A stretch of DNA of 64,000 bases from Fortiea contorta PCC 7126 (GTDB taxonomy: Bacteria; Cyanobacteriota; Cyanobacteriia; Cyanobacteriales; Nostocaceae). Below are positions 18,118 to 28,316 of this stretch, piece by piece. How positions within the stretch are numbered: the first letter of the stretch is position 1; every line of letters starts with the position of its first letter. The DNA lies in NCBI RefSeq assembly GCF_000332295.1, contig NZ_KB235930.1, positions 124,895 through 188,894 on the forward strand, in the 5' to 3' direction. Under the pieces are notes generated by a model. The model saw only the letters and a program-made list of their open reading frames with translations. It was not told the DNA's origin and searched no databases. A program made the translations under genes and the position numbers.

Positions 18118-18594
18118 CTAACCAGCTAAAAGCGTTTTTTCCAGAGGCGCCCACCGGAAAATGCGATCGCCTCCTCGCTCAATTACTACTTTTACTCTGG
18201 GTTCTAAACTCGGCAAAGTTGCCAAATATTCCAACTCCTGCTGAGAAAGAATATGTCCCTCAATAATCCATAACACCAGACCCTTGGACTGTGGCGGTAA
18301 CTGTTCTAGGTTATAGCCAACGATAGGAGGCAAATAATATACCGCACCTACCGCTGCACCACTCCCAGTAGTTTTTTTACCTAAATGAGGTGGTCTTACT
18401 CCGTGAACTCCGGTAAGATAGGCCGCTACATCGCCCAATCCTCTGGCTGTAATATGAAGAGTGATGTAACCAGTTGCACGCAGTCGGCGTCGATACCGAC
18501 CCTCATAACCCCCTTCCAGAGGTACATAAACACCGAGAGAACCAGCTTTTTCTAGTTCCCGAATGAAAGTGTTGCCAGTGGTAATTAGTGCCAT
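18118..18594 (-). CDS. ndhN: NAD(P)H-quinone oxidoreductase subunit N
   Basis: 158 residues, full length. NdhN is a cyanobacteria/chloroplast-specific subunit of the peripheral arm of NDH-1, needed for cyclic electron flow, respiration and CO2 uptake. Recognisable segments: MALITTGNTFIRELEKAGSL, GGYEGRYRRRLRATGY, VHGVRPPHLGKKTTG and RIFRWAPLEKTLLAG. Divergent from the ribosomal cluster, an arrangement seen in Nostoc-type genomes. Confidence 0.95.
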   Translation of the reverse strand: MALITTGNTFIRELEKAGSLGVYVPLEGGYEGRYRRRLRATGYITLHITARGLGDVAAYLTGVHGVRPPHLGKKTTGSGAAVGAVYYLPPIVGYNLEQLPPQSKGLVLWIIEGHILSQQELEYLATLPSLEPRVKVVIERGGDRIFRWAPLEKTLLAG

Positions 18595-19487
18595 AGATTT
18601 TCGTTCTGTCCCACCTAGATATCTATATTATTGACCGGGAAGCGATGATTAAGTTAGATAACTAACTGATAAATGAGATTAACCTGACTCTATGCTGTTC
18701 AATCAGCGGCATTGACCCATGAATAATAAAAATCTGGACAAAAGTAAACAAATAATTTATATTGTTAGATTGTGACCAAACGTAAAAATTAGGATATCAT
18801 TTTATTTGGTAATCGAAGTTAATAGTAGCGTTAAAAGCTAATTATGTATTCCGGAAACGGACGCAGATAACTGAGATTAGCAATAGACTGGTAAACTAAA
18901 AAGGCTTTCAGGTCAAACAAGAGGAGCTAGCGGTTGAAAAAACACAGCCAAAGCAAGCTCCAGGGAAAGTTCACTCCTATAGCTCCCAAGAGACAAGCAA
19001 AACCATGAGCTATAGTTTAATGTGTTTAGTGAAGTAGAAACTGAGCGGTAATGTTGGTTTGTAGCATTGCATCAGCCTCAGTTACAGGATACTGGGCGAA
19101 AAAACGCTTAAGTCCAACTACAACACGGCAGTGGCTGTAATTAGTGTGAGCAAATCTCCTAAACCACTGCCGCCAGAAAGTGCCTAAGCAAATGCTTGGA
19201 CGAAAGCGTTGCTGCACAAAGCGCAAAGCTCTCAAGCCTTGCCTTAATTCCAGAAGTTATTCCTTCCCCACGGGAAGACACTGATGGCTGTTCTGGTGAC
19301 AAAATGAGTGAAAATAAACGGATTCACCAAACAGTGAAAACATGGCTATTTACGTCTCGGAGAAATTAGAGCGTCTGATGTCGCTCTAAATTTTAGAGAC
19401 TCGTTCCATCTCCACCGCAGCCTAAAAAGCCAGTCTTCTAGAGTCCGATTCCAAGGTTAGCAAATAGATTAAGGAGAGCCAGTAACT
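18595..19487 (+). promoter_or_regulatory. Long structured leader/promoter region of the ribosomal cluster
   Basis: 893 bases without a gene between divergent ndhN and rplC. The 3' ~500 bases are rich in perfect hairpins: CTATAGCTC/GAGCTATAG (18977-18985, 19007-19015), CGGCAGTGG/CCACTGCCG (19126-19134, 19164-19172), CTTCCC/GGGAAG (19263-19268, 19272-19277) and TTAGAGCG/CGCTCTAA (19366-19373, 19382-19389). This could be an autoregulatory leader bound by a ribosomal protein (the L4 leader logic of E. coli, though rpsJ is absent here) or a separate non-coding RNA. A reading frame on the minus strand at 19026-19235 has no coding character. Confidence 0.55.
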
Positions 19488-20120
19488 GTGTCTGTAGGTA
19501 TTCTCGGCACCAAGCTGGGCATGACCCAAATTTTTGACGAAGCAGGAGTAGCAATTCCTATTACTGTCGTCCAAGCGGGGCCATGCACCGTTACACAAAT
19601 TAAAACGAAACAGACCGACGGTTACGCCGCCATTCAAGTTGGCTATGGTGAAGTCAAGCCAAAGGCGCTCAACAGACCCTTGCTAGGACATCTAGCGAAA
19701 TCGTCTGCCCCACCATTACGCCACTTGAGTGAGTATCACACCGAAACATCGGGTGATTATGCTTTAGGTCAAGAGATTAAAGCAGATATTTTTAGTGCAG
19801 GTCAAATTGTAGACGTAATTGGTACAAGCATCGGTCGCGGTTTTGCCGGCAACCAAAAGCGCAATAACTTCGGTCGAGGGCCAATGTCACACGGTTCCAA
19901 AAACCACAGAGCGCCCGGTTCCATCGGTGCGGGTACAACACCAGGACGTGTCTATCCTGGTAAACGCATGGCAGGTCGTTTAGGCGGTAAGCAGATCACA
20001 ATTCGCAAATTGACCGTAGTGCGAGTTGACTCAGAACGCAACCTACTGCTGATTAAAGGAGCAATTCCCGGTAAACCAGGCGCTCTAGTCAGCATCGTCC
20101 CGGCAAAACGAGTGGGATAG
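19488..20120 (+). CDS. rplC: 50S ribosomal protein L3
   Basis: 210 residues, binds the 3' end of 23S rRNA and nucleates 50S assembly. Starts at GTG 19488 with AAGGAGA at 19471-19477; [36 protein letters not shown] and the loop [19 protein letters not shown] reaching the peptidyl-transferase centre are present. First gene of the cluster; rpsJ, which precedes it in E. coli, is absent, as is usual in cyanobacteria. Confidence 0.98.
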   Translation: MSVGILGTKLGMTQIFDEAGVAIPITVVQAGPCTVTQIKTKQTDGYAAIQVGYGEVKPKALNRPLLGHLAKSSAPPLRHLSEYHTETSGDYALGQEIKADIFSAGQIVDVIGTSIGRGFAGNQKRNNFGRGPMSHGSKNHRAPGSIGAGTTPGRVYPGKRMAGRLGGKQITIRKLTVVRVDSERNLLLIKGAIPGKPGALVSIVPAKRVG

Positions 20121-20172
20121 TCAGGAGTCATGAGTCATGAGTCGCTGCCAAAGACAAATGACAAGTAACTTT

Positions 20173-20208
20173 TGACAAATGACAAATGACAAAGGACAAA
20201 GAACAAAG
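20173..20208. repeat. TGACAAA-type short tandem repeat (STRR)
   Basis: TGACAAATGACAAATGACAA followed by AGGACAAAG and AACAAAG fills the gap just before rplD. It is a degenerate heptanucleotide repeat of the kind known in heterocyst-forming cyanobacteria. The rplD frame is open through it, but coding starts after it. Confidence 0.8.
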
Positions 20209-20844
20209 ATGAGTGAGAGTATAGTGAAAAATTGGCAAGGAGAGCAAGTCGGCGAGACTAGCTTTGACTTGCGGGTTGCCAAAGAGGAAACAGCGGCACA
20301 CATCGTACATCGCGCCTTGGTCAGACAAATGACCAACTCTCGCCAAGGAACCGCCAGTACAAAAACTCGTTCCGAAGTCAGAGGTGGTGGTCGTAAACCC
20401 TGGCGACAAAAAGGCACCGGTCGGGCCCGTGCGGGTTCGACTCGTTCACCCCTGTGGCGTGGTGGTGGTGTCATTTTCGGCCCCAAACCCAGAGATTTTC
20501 ACCTCAAATTAAACCGCAAAGAACGCCGTCTAGCACTACGAACAGCCCTAGTCAGTCGCATTGACGACCTGATTGTAGTAGAAGAATTTAGCGAACAGCT
20601 ATCATCCCGCCCCAAAACAAAAGAATTAGTAGCCGCCCTAGCTCGTTGGGGCGCAGTACCAGAGCAGAAAGCATTGTTAATTCTGTCGGCAATCACCGAA
20701 AACGTCGAGTTATCAGCCCGTAATATCGAAAATTTGAAACTGATTCCCGCCGACCAGCTCAACGTTTACGACCTGCTCCACGCTGACAAAATTGTCCTGA
20801 CCACATCAGCCATAGAAAAAATTCAGGAGGTCTACAGTGGCTAA
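20209..20844 (+). CDS. rplD: 50S ribosomal protein L4
   Basis: 211 residues. Lines the exit tunnel of the 50S subunit; in E. coli also represses its own operon. The frame can be extended to 20179 through the STRR, but [16 protein letters not shown] at ATG 20209 is the natural start. The conserved loop [20 protein letters not shown] and [21 protein letters not shown] are present. Stop overlaps the rplW start by 8 bases. Confidence 0.97.
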   Translation: MSESIVKNWQGEQVGETSFDLRVAKEETAAHIVHRALVRQMTNSRQGTASTKTRSEVRGGGRKPWRQKGTGRARAGSTRSPLWRGGGVIFGPKPRDFHLKLNRKERRLALRTALVSRIDDLIVVEEFSEQLSSRPKTKELVAALARWGAVPEQKALLILSAITENVELSARNIENLKLIPADQLNVYDLLHADKIVLTTSAIEKIQEVYSG

Positions 20845-21151
20845 GTTTGACCCCCGCAACCTGCCCGATTTAGTGCGTCGCCCCATCGTCACCGAGAAAG
20901 CGACAATCCTGATGGAGTTGAACAAATACACCTTTGAAGTCACTCTCAAAGCTACCAAACCACAAATCAGAGCAGCAATTGAAGACTTATTTCAAGTCAA
21001 AGTTGTCAAAATTAATACATCAATCCCACCACGGAAGAAGCGCCGGGTTGGTAAATTTATAGGTTACAAGCCCCAATATAAAAAAGCGATCGTTACTATC
21101 GCCCCTGGGGACGTAGAAAAGGTCAGACAAGTTCTATTCCCAGAGGTGTAA
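20837..21151 (+). CDS. rplW: 50S ribosomal protein L23
   Basis: 104 residues at the tunnel exit, where trigger factor and SRP dock. Start is GTG 20837, fixed by a perfect AGGAGG at 20825-20830, inside the end of rplD (translational coupling). Sequence [20 protein letters not shown] and [20 protein letters not shown] are typical. Confidence 0.97.
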   Translation: MAKFDPRNLPDLVRRPIVTEKATILMELNKYTFEVTLKATKPQIRAAIEDLFQVKVVKINTSIPPRKKRRVGKFIGYKPQYKKAIVTIAPGDVEKVRQVLFPEV

Positions 21152-21155
21152 AAAA

Positions 21156-22019
21156 ATGGGTACTCGTTCTTATCGCCCTTATACCCCCAGTACTCGTCAA
21201 GTTATAGTTTCCGATTTTGCCGAAATCACTAAAACCGAGCCGGAAAAATCGCTAACTGAATATGTCCATCGCCCCAAAGGTCGAAATAACCTGGGACGGA
21301 TTACTAGCCGTCGTCGGGGTGGCGGACACAAACAGCTTTACCGCATCATTGACTTTAAAAGAGACAAGCGAGGAATTCCCGCAACAGTCGTTGCCATTGA
21401 ATATGACCCTAACCGGAATGCCCGGATCGCCTTGTTATATTATCAAGATGGCGAAAAGCGCTATATTCTCCAACCCAACGGCTTGAAAGTCGGCACCACC
21501 GTCATTGCGGGGCCAGATTCGCCTTTTGAAAATGGAAATGCGTTACCACTAGCAAACATTCCCTTGGGTACTAGTGTTCACAACGTCGAACTCAAACCTG
21601 GGAAGGGCGGACAAATCGTCCGTTCGGCTGGCGCTACCGCCCAGGTAGTAGCTAAAGAAGGTAATTACGTCACACTGAAATTACCTTCAGGTGAAGTACG
21701 TTTAATTCGCCGCGAGTGCTACGCCACCATCGGTCAAGTAGGTAACACCGACGCCAGAAACTTGAGTGCAGGTAAAGCCGGACGCAATCGCTGGAAGGGT
21801 CGCCGTCCCAAGGTGAGAGGTAGTGTGATGAACCCCGTAGATCACCCACATGGTGGTGGTGAGGGTAGAGCGCCCATCGGTAGACCAGGGCCAGTCACAC
21901 CTTGGGGTAAACCAACCTTGGGAGCAAAGACACGCAAACCCAAGAAAGCCAGCAGCAAATTGATTATCCGCCGTCGCCGTAAATCTTCTAAACGCGGTCG
22001 TGGTGGTCGTGAATCTTAA
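21156..22019 (+). CDS. rplB: 50S ribosomal protein L2
   Basis: 287 residues; required for subunit association and peptidyl-transferase assembly. Contains [40 protein letters not shown] and [20 protein letters not shown] with the His thought to be functionally essential, plus a basic C-terminus. ATG 21156 lies four bases after rplW. Confidence 0.98.
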   Translation: MGTRSYRPYTPSTRQVIVSDFAEITKTEPEKSLTEYVHRPKGRNNLGRITSRRRGGGHKQLYRIIDFKRDKRGIPATVVAIEYDPNRNARIALLYYQDGEKRYILQPNGLKVGTTVIAGPDSPFENGNALPLANIPLGTSVHNVELKPGKGGQIVRSAGATAQVVAKEGNYVTLKLPSGEVRLIRRECYATIGQVGNTDARNLSAGKAGRNRWKGRRPKVRGSVMNPVDHPHGGGEGRAPIGRPGPVTPWGKPTLGAKTRKPKKASSKLIIRRRRKSSKRGRGGRES

Positions 22020-22116
22020 GAAAGTATGAAGTATGAGGGATGCAGGATGAAATAGGACGCTAGCAAATAATATTTCTTGGCGCCTTCATCCTGAAATCTT
22101 GATTCTTCTTTCACCT

Positions 22117-22143
22117 TCTCCGAGAGGAGACGCTACGCGAACA
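22117..22143. repeat. Dispersed hairpin repeat with CGCTACGCG
   Basis: TCTCC-GAGA-GGAGA (22117-22130) forms a small hairpin followed by CGCTACGCGAACA. From general knowledge such GAGACGCTACGCGAAC-type units recur across Nostoc-like genomes. A relative (TTCTTTGAGAGGAGAAC) occurs at about 25460-25478. It sits between rplB and rpsS, next to a degenerate GTATGA/GGATGA repeat (22025-22050). Confidence 0.55.
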
Positions 22144-22166
22144 TCCTTTAACTTTCATTTTTGACT

Positions 22167-22445
22167 ATGGGTCGTTCTCTTAAAAAAGGTCCTTTCGTTG
22201 CTGATCATTTACTCAGCAAAATCGAAAAACTCAACGCTAAAAACGAAAAACAAGTTATTAAAACTTGGTCGAGAGCCTCAACAATTTTGCCATTGATGGT
22301 AGGTCACACCATAGCTGTACATAACGGACGCCAACATGTGCCAGTCTTTGTCAGCGAGCAGATGGTAGGACACAAGCTAGGGGAATTCGCTCCCACACGC
22401 ACCTACAGGGGTCATGGCAAAAGTGACAAAAAATCAGGGAGATAG
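22167..22445 (+). CDS. rpsS: 30S ribosomal protein S19
   Basis: 92 residues, binds the 16S rRNA head with S13. [41 protein letters not shown] and [17 protein letters not shown] are diagnostic. A TTG six bases upstream is in frame, but ATG 22167 matches the family N-terminus. Confidence 0.97.
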   Translation: MGRSLKKGPFVADHLLSKIEKLNAKNEKQVIKTWSRASTILPLMVGHTIAVHNGRQHVPVFVSEQMVGHKLGEFAPTRTYRGHGKSDKKSGR

Positions 22446-22495
22446 TCATAAGTCAGTAGTCATGATTTGAAGACCATTGACAAAAGGAAAAAAAT

Positions 22496-22849
22496 ATGGC
22501 AAACGATACAACCGAAGTTAAAGCGATCGCTCGTTATATCCGAGTCTCCCCGTTCAAAGTGCGCCGTGTACTTGATCAAATCCGGGGACGAACCTACCGA
22601 GACGCGTTAATCATCCTCGAATTCTTGCCCTACGGCTCCACTGAACCCATATTAAAAGTACTCAGGAGCGCCGCAGCTAATGCCGAGCATAACGCTGGAT
22701 TAGACCGAGCAGAATTGCTCATCACTCAGGCATACGCAGATCAAGGCCCCGTATTGAAACGGTTCCAACCCAGAGCGCAAGGTCGAGCTTATCAAATTCG
22801 CAAACCAACATGTCATATCACCGTAGCTGTTGGTGTCCCGGCTAAATAA
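22496..22849 (+). CDS. rplV: 50S ribosomal protein L22
   Basis: 117 residues; its beta-hairpin lines the exit tunnel. [35 protein letters not shown] and the hairpin region [20 protein letters not shown] are present. Preceded by AAAAGGAAAA about six bases before the ATG. Confidence 0.97.
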   Translation: MANDTTEVKAIARYIRVSPFKVRRVLDQIRGRTYRDALIILEFLPYGSTEPILKVLRSAAANAEHNAGLDRAELLITQAYADQGPVLKRFQPRAQGRAYQIRKPTCHITVAVGVPAK

Positions 22850-22898
22850 GCTCATACACAAAAATTGCCTAAAGTTAGAAATTTTAGAGGAAGCATTC

Positions 22899-23657
22899 GT
22901 GGGACAGAAAATTCATCCAGTTGGTTTTCGTCTGGGTATTACACAAGAGCATCAATCCCGTTGGTTTGCAGTTCCTGACCGCTATCCAGAACTTCTGCAA
23001 GAAGACTACAAACTCCGTCAATACATCGAAAAAAAACTCGGTAGACTCGCTCAAAACAACGCCGGTATTTCCGAAGTGAGAATTGAGCGCAAAGCCGACC
23101 AAATCGACCTAGAAGTCCGCACAGCTAGACCAGGGGTAGTAGTCGGTCGTGGTGGACAAGGAATTGAATCACTGCGTACCGGACTCCAAGAACTCTTGGG
23201 TAGCAATCGGCAAATTCGCATCAACGTCGTGGAAGTGCAGCGAGTCGATGCAGACGCTTATCTCATCGCTGAATACATTGCTCAACAATTAGAACGCCGC
23301 GTTTCCTTCCGACGTGTAGTGCGCCAAGCCATCCTCCGCGCTCAAAAAGCTGGTATTCAAGGCATTAAAGTTCAAGTCAGCGGTCGGCTAAACGGAGCAG
23401 AAATTGCCCGGACAGAATGGACTCGTGAAGGTAGAGTACCACTACACACCTTACGGGCTGATATTGACTACTCTTACTGCACAGCCAAAACTATTTACGG
23501 CATCTTGGGTATCAAAGTTTGGGTATTTAAGGGCGAAATTATTCCCGGACAGGAAACAACCACACCCCAACAACCTTCTACCCGCGAACGTGAACCCCGT
23601 CGTCGTCAACAGCAACGCCGTCGCCAGCAATTTGAAGACCGTTCTAATGAAGGATGA
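22899..23657 (+). CDS. rpsC: 30S ribosomal protein S3
   Basis: 252 residues, part of the mRNA entry channel. Start is GTG 22899 ([20 protein letters not shown]), supported by AGAGGA at 22886-22891; the frame is open further upstream but lacks family similarity. KH domain with [17 protein letters not shown], then the C-terminal domain ending [21 protein letters not shown] cyanobacterial Arg/Gln-rich tail ([20 protein letters not shown]) extends the C-terminus. Confidence 0.97.
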   Translation: MGQKIHPVGFRLGITQEHQSRWFAVPDRYPELLQEDYKLRQYIEKKLGRLAQNNAGISEVRIERKADQIDLEVRTARPGVVVGRGGQGIESLRTGLQELLGSNRQIRINVVEVQRVDADAYLIAEYIAQQLERRVSFRRVVRQAILRAQKAGIQGIKVQVSGRLNGAEIARTEWTREGRVPLHTLRADIDYSYCTAKTIYGILGIKVWVFKGEIIPGQETTTPQQPSTREREPRRRQQQRRRQQFEDRSNEG

Positions 23658-23747
23658 AGTATGAAAGCTAAAGGATGAAACAAGAAAAATTCATACCTCA
23701 TACTTCATACCTCATACTTCACACTTCATACTTCATACTTCATAGTC
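23658..23747. repeat. CTTCATA/GTATGAA short tandem repeat
   Basis: Between rpsC and rplP: GGATGAAGTATGAAAG on the left, then repeated CTCATACTTCATAC and CACTTCATACTTCATACTTC up to the rplP start. Left and right parts are complementary, so the spacer can fold back on itself in the polycistronic mRNA. Confidence 0.8.
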
Positions 23748-24173
23748 ATGTTAAGTCCTAGAAGAACTAAATTCCGCAAGCAGCAGCGCGGACGGATGGA
23801 GGGTCTAGCAGCCCGTGGTAGCTCCCTCAACTTTGGTGATTTTGCTCTGCAAGCTCAAGAGCCAGCTTGGATCACCTCCCGACAAATCGAGGCTTCCCGT
23901 CGAGCTATGACCCGCTATATCCGCCGGGGTGGGCAAATTTGGATTCGGATTTTCCCAGATAAACCTGTTACTATGCGTCCCGCAGAAACCCGGATGGGTT
24001 CTGGTAAAGGTTCGCCAGAGTTTTGGGTCGCTGTAGTCAAACCAGGGCGAATTTTATTTGAAATCGCCGGCGTTTCTGAAGAAATTGCCCGTGAAGCTAT
24101 GCGCTTGGCTGCATACAAACTGCCAATTAAAACCAAATTTATTGTGCGCCCTCAAATACAGGAACAGGAGTAG
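23748..24173 (+). CDS. rplP: 50S ribosomal protein L16
   Basis: 141 residues near the A site. [59 protein letters not shown] and [18 protein letters not shown] match the family end to end. Followed 4 bases later by rpmC. Confidence 0.98.
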   Translation: MLSPRRTKFRKQQRGRMEGLAARGSSLNFGDFALQAQEPAWITSRQIEASRRAMTRYIRRGGQIWIRIFPDKPVTMRPAETRMGSGKGSPEFWVAVVKPGRILFEIAGVSEEIAREAMRLAAYKLPIKTKFIVRPQIQEQE

Positions 24174-24177
24174 GGTT

Positions 24178-24408
24178 ATGCCTCTTCCCAAAATTTCAGA
24201 AGCAAGAGAATTAAGTGACGAGAAACTGGTTGAGGAAATTACTGCTGTCAAAAGACAGTTATTTCACCTGCGCTTGCAAAAAGCCACCAGACAACTAGAC
24301 AAGCCCCACCAGTTCAAACACGCCCGCCATCGTTTAGCCCAGTTGTTAACAGTAGAGGGCGAACGCAAACGAGCAGCAGCAAGTCAATCGGCTAACGCAG
24401 AAAAGTAG
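24178..24408 (+). CDS. rpmC: 50S ribosomal protein L29
   Basis: 76 residues. MPLPKISEARELSDEKLVEE, then the coiled-coil LFHLRLQKATRQLDKPHQFK, with a short Ala/Ser/Gln tail. Start ATG 24178 sits four bases after the rplP stop, with GGAACAGGAG before it; the open frame further upstream overlaps rplP and is not coding. Confidence 0.95.
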   Translation: MPLPKISEARELSDEKLVEEITAVKRQLFHLRLQKATRQLDKPHQFKHARHRLAQLLTVEGERKRAAASQSANAEK

Positions 24409-24414
24409 GAGATT

Positions 24415-24666
24415 ATGGCAGTCAAAGAACGAGTTGGCTTGGTAGTGAGTGACAAAATGCAAAAAACGGTGGTAGTCGCCGTGGAAAACCGCGCTCCTCA
24501 CCCCAAGTACGGCAAGATTGTAGTGCAAACCCGGCGCTATAAAGCCCATGACGAAGAAAATCAATGTAAAGTCGGCGATCGCGTGCGAATTCAGGAAACC
24601 AGACCACTGAGCAAAACCAAGCGCTGGCAAATCACAGAAATCCTCAACACCAAAGCCACAACTTAA
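24415..24666 (+). CDS. rpsQ: 30S ribosomal protein S17
   Basis: 83 residues, early 16S rRNA binder. [40 protein letters not shown] and [20 protein letters not shown] cover the OB-fold. ATG six bases after the rpmC stop, with AGGAG in the gap. Confidence 0.97.
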   Translation: MAVKERVGLVVSDKMQKTVVVAVENRAPHPKYGKIVVQTRRYKAHDEENQCKVGDRVRIQETRPLSKTKRWQITEILNTKATT

Positions 24667-24707
24667 TAGTTGTTATCAAATTAACAACTCTACAAGGGAG
24701 ATAAATT

Positions 24708-25076
24708 GTGATCCAACCCCAAAGCTATTTAAATGTTGCCGATAATAGTGGTGCCCGCAAACTAATGTGCATCCGCGTCTTAGGTGCTGGTAATCGTCGT
24801 TATGGCGGCGTGGGCGATAAAATTATCGCCGTTGTCAAAGATGCTCAACCCAACATGGCTGTCAAAAAGTCTGATGTGGTAGAAGCAGTCATTGTCCGCA
24901 CCAGAAAAAGTATCAATCGTGACAGCGGCATGAGCATTCGTTTCGATGACAACGCCGCAGTAATTATTAACAAAGATGGTAATCCCAGAGGCACACGGGT
25001 ATTTGGCCCAGTGGCTAGGGAACTGCGCGACAAAAACTTCACCAAAATCGTTTCTCTGGCGCCGGAGGTGCTGTAA
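24708..25076 (+). CDS. rplN: 50S ribosomal protein L14
   Basis: 122 residues at the subunit interface. GTG start 24708 with AAGGGAG at 24694-24700; [35 protein letters not shown] and [20 protein letters not shown] are characteristic. Stop TAA overlaps the rplX ATG by one base. Confidence 0.98.
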   Translation: MIQPQSYLNVADNSGARKLMCIRVLGAGNRRYGGVGDKIIAVVKDAQPNMAVKKSDVVEAVIVRTRKSINRDSGMSIRFDDNAAVIINKDGNPRGTRVFGPVARELRDKNFTKIVSLAPEVL

Positions 25077-25426
25077 TGGCGAAGCAAAAAGAAAAACCTA
25101 AATTCCACAAAATGCACGTCAAAACTGGCGACACCGTGCAAGTGATTGCCGGCAAAGACAAAGGTAAAGTAGGCGAAGTGATTAAAGCACTGCCTCAAGA
25201 AAGTAAAGTCCTTGTCAAAGGTGTGAATATTAAAACTAAGCATGTCAAGCCCCAGCAAGAAGGAGAATCAGGGCGCATAGTCACCCAAGAATTCCCCATT
25301 CATAGCTCTAACGTCATGCTCTATTCCACCAAGCAAAACGTCGCCAGCCGTATCTGTTATACCTTCACTGCTGAAGGTAAGAAAGTACGGAAACTCAAAA
25401 AAACAGGCGAAATTCTCGATAAATAG
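25076..25426 (+). CDS. rplX: 50S ribosomal protein L24
   Basis: 116 residues; initiates 50S assembly. KOW motif in [20 protein letters not shown], followed by [18 protein letters not shown]. The ATG overlaps the rplN stop (TAATG), indicating translational coupling. Confidence 0.97.
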   Translation: MAKQKEKPKFHKMHVKTGDTVQVIAGKDKGKVGEVIKALPQESKVLVKGVNIKTKHVKPQQEGESGRIVTQEFPIHSSNVMLYSTKQNVASRICYTFTAEGKKVRKLKKTGEILDK

Positions 25427-25566
25427 AGATGAAGATTGAGTGTAAAGGCTGTTCGCCGAGCTTCTTTGAGAGGAGAACAATCAAACAGTCAGATTTCATA
25501 CTTTATACTTCATACTTGATACTTTTTGTTCCCTGACCCAGCCCAGGGGTAATCAAGAAAAAAACT

Positions 25567-26115
25567 ATGGCGACAACAAGACTCAAAACCTTATACCGAG
25601 AGACAATCGTCCCCAAGCTGACCAATCAGTTTCAATACACCAACATTCATCAAGTACCCAAGTTGGTCAAGGTAACTGTGAACCGAGGTTTAGGGGAAGC
25701 GGCTCAAAACGCGAAGTCCTTAGAAGCGTCCTTAAACGAAATTGCTGTAATTACTGGACAAAAACCAGTAGTGACACGGGCGAAAAAAGCGATCGCTGGC
25801 TTTAAAATCCGTCAAGGTATGCCAGTCGGGATTATGGTCACGCTCCGGGGCGAAAGGATGTACGCCTTTCTCGACCGCCTCGTCAGTCTCTCACTACCCA
25901 GAATTCGGGACTTCCGCGGCGTTAGCCCCAAAAGCTTTGACGGTCGCGGTAACTACACCCTCGGTGTCAGAGAACAGCTAATTTTTCCAGAAATCGAGTA
26001 CGACAACATCGACCAAGTACGTGGTTTGGATATTTCCATCATCACCACAGCAAAAAGCGACGAAGAGGGCCGCGCCTTGCTTAAAGAATTAGGAATGCCC
26101 TTTCGCGATCAATAA
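25567..26115 (+). CDS. rplE: 50S ribosomal protein L5
   Basis: 182 residues; binds 5S rRNA and contacts P-site t[57 protein letters not shown] and [20 protein letters not shown] are present. The 140-base spacer before it holds ATACTT repeats (about 25497-25530). Confidence 0.98.
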   Translation: MATTRLKTLYRETIVPKLTNQFQYTNIHQVPKLVKVTVNRGLGEAAQNAKSLEASLNEIAVITGQKPVVTRAKKAIAGFKIRQGMPVGIMVTLRGERMYAFLDRLVSLSLPRIRDFRGVSPKSFDGRGNYTLGVREQLIFPEIEYDNIDQVRGLDISIITTAKSDEEGRALLKELGMPFRDQ

Positions 26116-26135
26116 GTTCATCTATAGAGGAAACG

Positions 26136-26537
26136 ATGGCGGCTAACGACACAATTGCAGATATGCTCACGCGCATCCGCAATGCCAATTTGGCAAGGCA
26201 TCAAACTACACTAGTGCCAGCTACGAAAATGACTCGTAGTATTGCTAAAGTGCTGCGGGATGAAGGCTTTATCTCTGAATTTGAAGAATCCGGAGAAGGA
26301 ATAAATCGTAACCTAGTGATTCCCCTGAAATACAAGGGTAAGAATCGTCAACCTTTGATCACCGCCTTAAAGCGCGTGAGCAAACCAGGCTTGCGTGTTT
26401 ATTCCAACAGAAAAGAATTACCGAGAGTACTAGGCGGTATCGGTATCGCCATCATTTCCACATCCAGTGGCATCATGACAGACCGGGAAGCGCGGCGTCA
26501 GAACTTGGGTGGTGAAGTGCTTTGCTACGTTTGGTAG
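26136..26537 (+). CDS. rpsH: 30S ribosomal protein S8
   Basis: 133 residues; central 16S binder and, in E. coli, repressor of the spc operon. [20 protein letters not shown] and the C-terminal [20 protein letters not shown] signature are intact. rpsN (S14), which lies between rplE and rpsH in E. coli, is missing here as in other cyanobacteria. AGAGGA lies before the ATG. Confidence 0.98.
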   Translation: MAANDTIADMLTRIRNANLARHQTTLVPATKMTRSIAKVLRDEGFISEFEESGEGINRNLVIPLKYKGKNRQPLITALKRVSKPGLRVYSNRKELPRVLGGIGIAIISTSSGIMTDREARRQNLGGEVLCYVW

Positions 26538-26653
26538 TCATTTGTCATCGGTCATTTGTCATTAGTGCAAGACAAAGGACAAATAACACAGATGCCCAGA
26601 GGGCAACTTCCCGAAGGGTAGGACAAATAACAAAGGACAAAGGACGCAAAATC
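26538..26653. repeat. TCATTTGTC / GACAAATAAC repeats with an inserted hairpin patch
   Basis: The rpsH-rplF spacer starts with GTCATTTGTCATCGGTCATT and ends with GACAAATAACAAAGGAC; the two are inverted relative to each other. In between lies TGCCCAGAGGGCA (hairpin) plus CTTCCCGAAGGGTAG, which appears to interrupt a GGACAAATAAC repeat copy, as if a small element inserted into the array. Confidence 0.65.
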
Positions 26654-27202
26654 ATGTCTCGTATTGGTAAACGCCCAATTACAATCCCCGCCAAAGTCCA
26701 AGTGGCGATTGACGGTACAAAAGTTGTGGTGAAAGGCCCCAAAGGCGAACTTTCTCGCAATTTACCAGCTAACGTCATCGTCTCCCAAGAAGGCGAGGTT
26801 TTACAGGTAACGCGTCGGGATGAAACCCGCACATCTAGGCAATTGCACGGCTTGAGCCGGACTTTGGTTGCCAACATGGTAGAAGGAGTTTCCCAAGGTT
26901 TCCAGCGCCGTTTAGAAATTCAAGGTGTTGGTTATCGGGCACAAGTTCAAGGCCGTAACCTAGTTTTAAACATGGGTTACAGCCATCAGGTGCAAATTGA
27001 GCCTCCAGAGGGCATTCAATTTGCAGTGGAAGGCACCACTAACGTGATAGTCAGTGGCTATGACAAAGAAATTGTCGGCAATATAGCCGCGAAAATTCGT
27101 GCCGTGCGACCACCTGAGCCTTACAAAGGTAAAGGTATCCGCTATGCAGGTGAAGTGGTCAGACGGAAAGCTGGTAAGACTGGTAAGAGTGGTAAGAAAT
27201 AA
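26654..27202 (+). CDS. rplF: 50S ribosomal protein L6
   Basis: 182 residues near the GTPase centre. [20 protein letters not shown] opens the first of two similar domains; [20 protein letters not shown]-type sequence (here [15 protein letters not shown]) and [20 protein letters not shown] close it. The upstream extension of the frame through the repeat is not coding. Confidence 0.97.
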   Translation: MSRIGKRPITIPAKVQVAIDGTKVVVKGPKGELSRNLPANVIVSQEGEVLQVTRRDETRTSRQLHGLSRTLVANMVEGVSQGFQRRLEIQGVGYRAQVQGRNLVLNMGYSHQVQIEPPEGIQFAVEGTTNVIVSGYDKEIVGNIAAKIRAVRPPEPYKGKGIRYAGEVVRRKAGKTGKSGKK

Positions 27203-27204
27203 AA

Positions 27205-27567
27205 ATGAAACTTACTCGTAGAGAATCAAAACAGCGCCGCCATCGGCGCGTTCGGGGCAAAGTCAACGGTTCTCAAGACCGTCCCCGGTTAGCTATATTT
27301 CGCTCCAATGAGCACATCTATGCTCAAGTAATTGATGATACTAAACAAAATACTTTAGTCGCCGCCTCAAGTGTAGAACCAGATTTGAAATCAGCCTTGG
27401 CTTGTGGATCTAACTGTGAAGCATCGGCGCAAGTTGGTAAATTAATTGCATTGCGATCGCTCGAAAAAGGCATCACCAAAGTTGTCTTTGACCGTGGTGG
27501 GAACCTCTATCATGGCCGCATCAAAGCCCTAGCCGATGCAGCCCGTGAAGCGGGTTTAGATTTCTAA
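27205..27567 (+). CDS. rplR: 50S ribosomal protein L18
   Basis: 120 residues; delivers 5S r[43 protein letters not shown] and [20 protein letters not shown] are conserved. Starts 2 bases after the rplF stop. Confidence 0.98.
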   Translation: MKLTRRESKQRRHRRVRGKVNGSQDRPRLAIFRSNEHIYAQVIDDTKQNTLVAASSVEPDLKSALACGSNCEASAQVGKLIALRSLEKGITKVVFDRGGNLYHGRIKALADAAREAGLDF

Positions 27568-27634
27568 GCAGTCAAAAGTTCCAAATCCACTAGACTCTTG
27601 ACTCTTAACCCTTGATTAATAGAGAGCATTAATT

Positions 27635-28162
27635 ATGGCAACTGGTCGTCGTAAAACTAACCGCGCAAAAAAAGAAGAAACCACCTGGCAAGAACGAGTC
27701 ATTCAGATTCGCCGCGTCAGCAAGGTCGTTAAAGGAGGTAAAAAACTCAGCTTCCGGGCGATCGTTGTCGTCGGTAACGAACGCGGTCAAGTCGGTGTGG
27801 GAGTAGGTAAAGCCTCAGATGTAATTGGCGCCGTCAAAAAAGGTGTTGCTGATGGTAAAAAACACCTGATTGATATCCCCATCACCAAATCTAATTCAAT
27901 TCCCCACCCCATTGATGGTACTGGTGGTGGTGCTAAGGTGATCATGCGCCCAGCCGCTCCCGGTACTGGTGTAATTGCCGGTGGCGCTGTCCGCACTGTA
28001 CTGGAATTGGCCGGAGTGCGTAACATCCTCGCCAAGCAACTCGGCTCCAACAACCCGCTTAATAATGCCAGAGCCGCAGTTAACGCTTTATCTACTCTGC
28101 GGACTTTGAGCGAAGTTGCTGAAGATCGGGGCGTCCCAATAGAAAATCTCTACACCATCTAA
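27635..28162 (+). CDS. rpsE: 30S ribosomal protein S5
   Basis: 175 residues; fidelity and mRNA helicase role. [20 protein letters not shown] and [20 protein letters not shown] are diagnostic. rpmD (L30), next in E. coli, is absent, as expected for cyanobacteria. Confidence 0.98.
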   Translation: MATGRRKTNRAKKEETTWQERVIQIRRVSKVVKGGKKLSFRAIVVVGNERGQVGVGVGKASDVIGAVKKGVADGKKHLIDIPITKSNSIPHPIDGTGGGAKVIMRPAAPGTGVIAGGAVRTVLELAGVRNILAKQLGSNNPLNNARAAVNALSTLRTLSEVAEDRGVPIENLYTI

Positions 28163-28272
28163 ACAGTCATTTGTCCTGAGTTGGAAGGTAGGGACTAGAG
28201 ACTAAAGTTTAGGGGCTAGAAAAGATAGATTTTTTACTCTAATTATGTGACTTTTAGTCTGCATCCCCAATC

Positions 28273-28310
28273 AATGACAAATGACCAATCACCAATGACA
28301 AACGACAAAT
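28273..28310. repeat. TGACAAA-type short tandem repeat before rplO
   Basis: AATGACAAATGACCAATCAC and CAATGACAAACGACAAAT are degenerate TGACAAA units directly upstream of the rplO ATG. Same class as at 20173 and 33919. Confidence 0.7.
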
Positions 28311-28316
28311 TAAATT

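Noticed and set aside
18950-19400. Known structured RNA such as RNase P, 6S, tmRNA or SRP RNA in the rplC leader
   Set aside because: None of the conserved sequence blocks I know for those RNAs could be found, so only an unnamed structured leader is reported.
26522-26653. N-terminal extension of L6 from the open frame upstream
   Set aside because: It runs through repeats ([12 protein letters not shown]), and the family N-terminus MSRIGKRPI begins at 26654.
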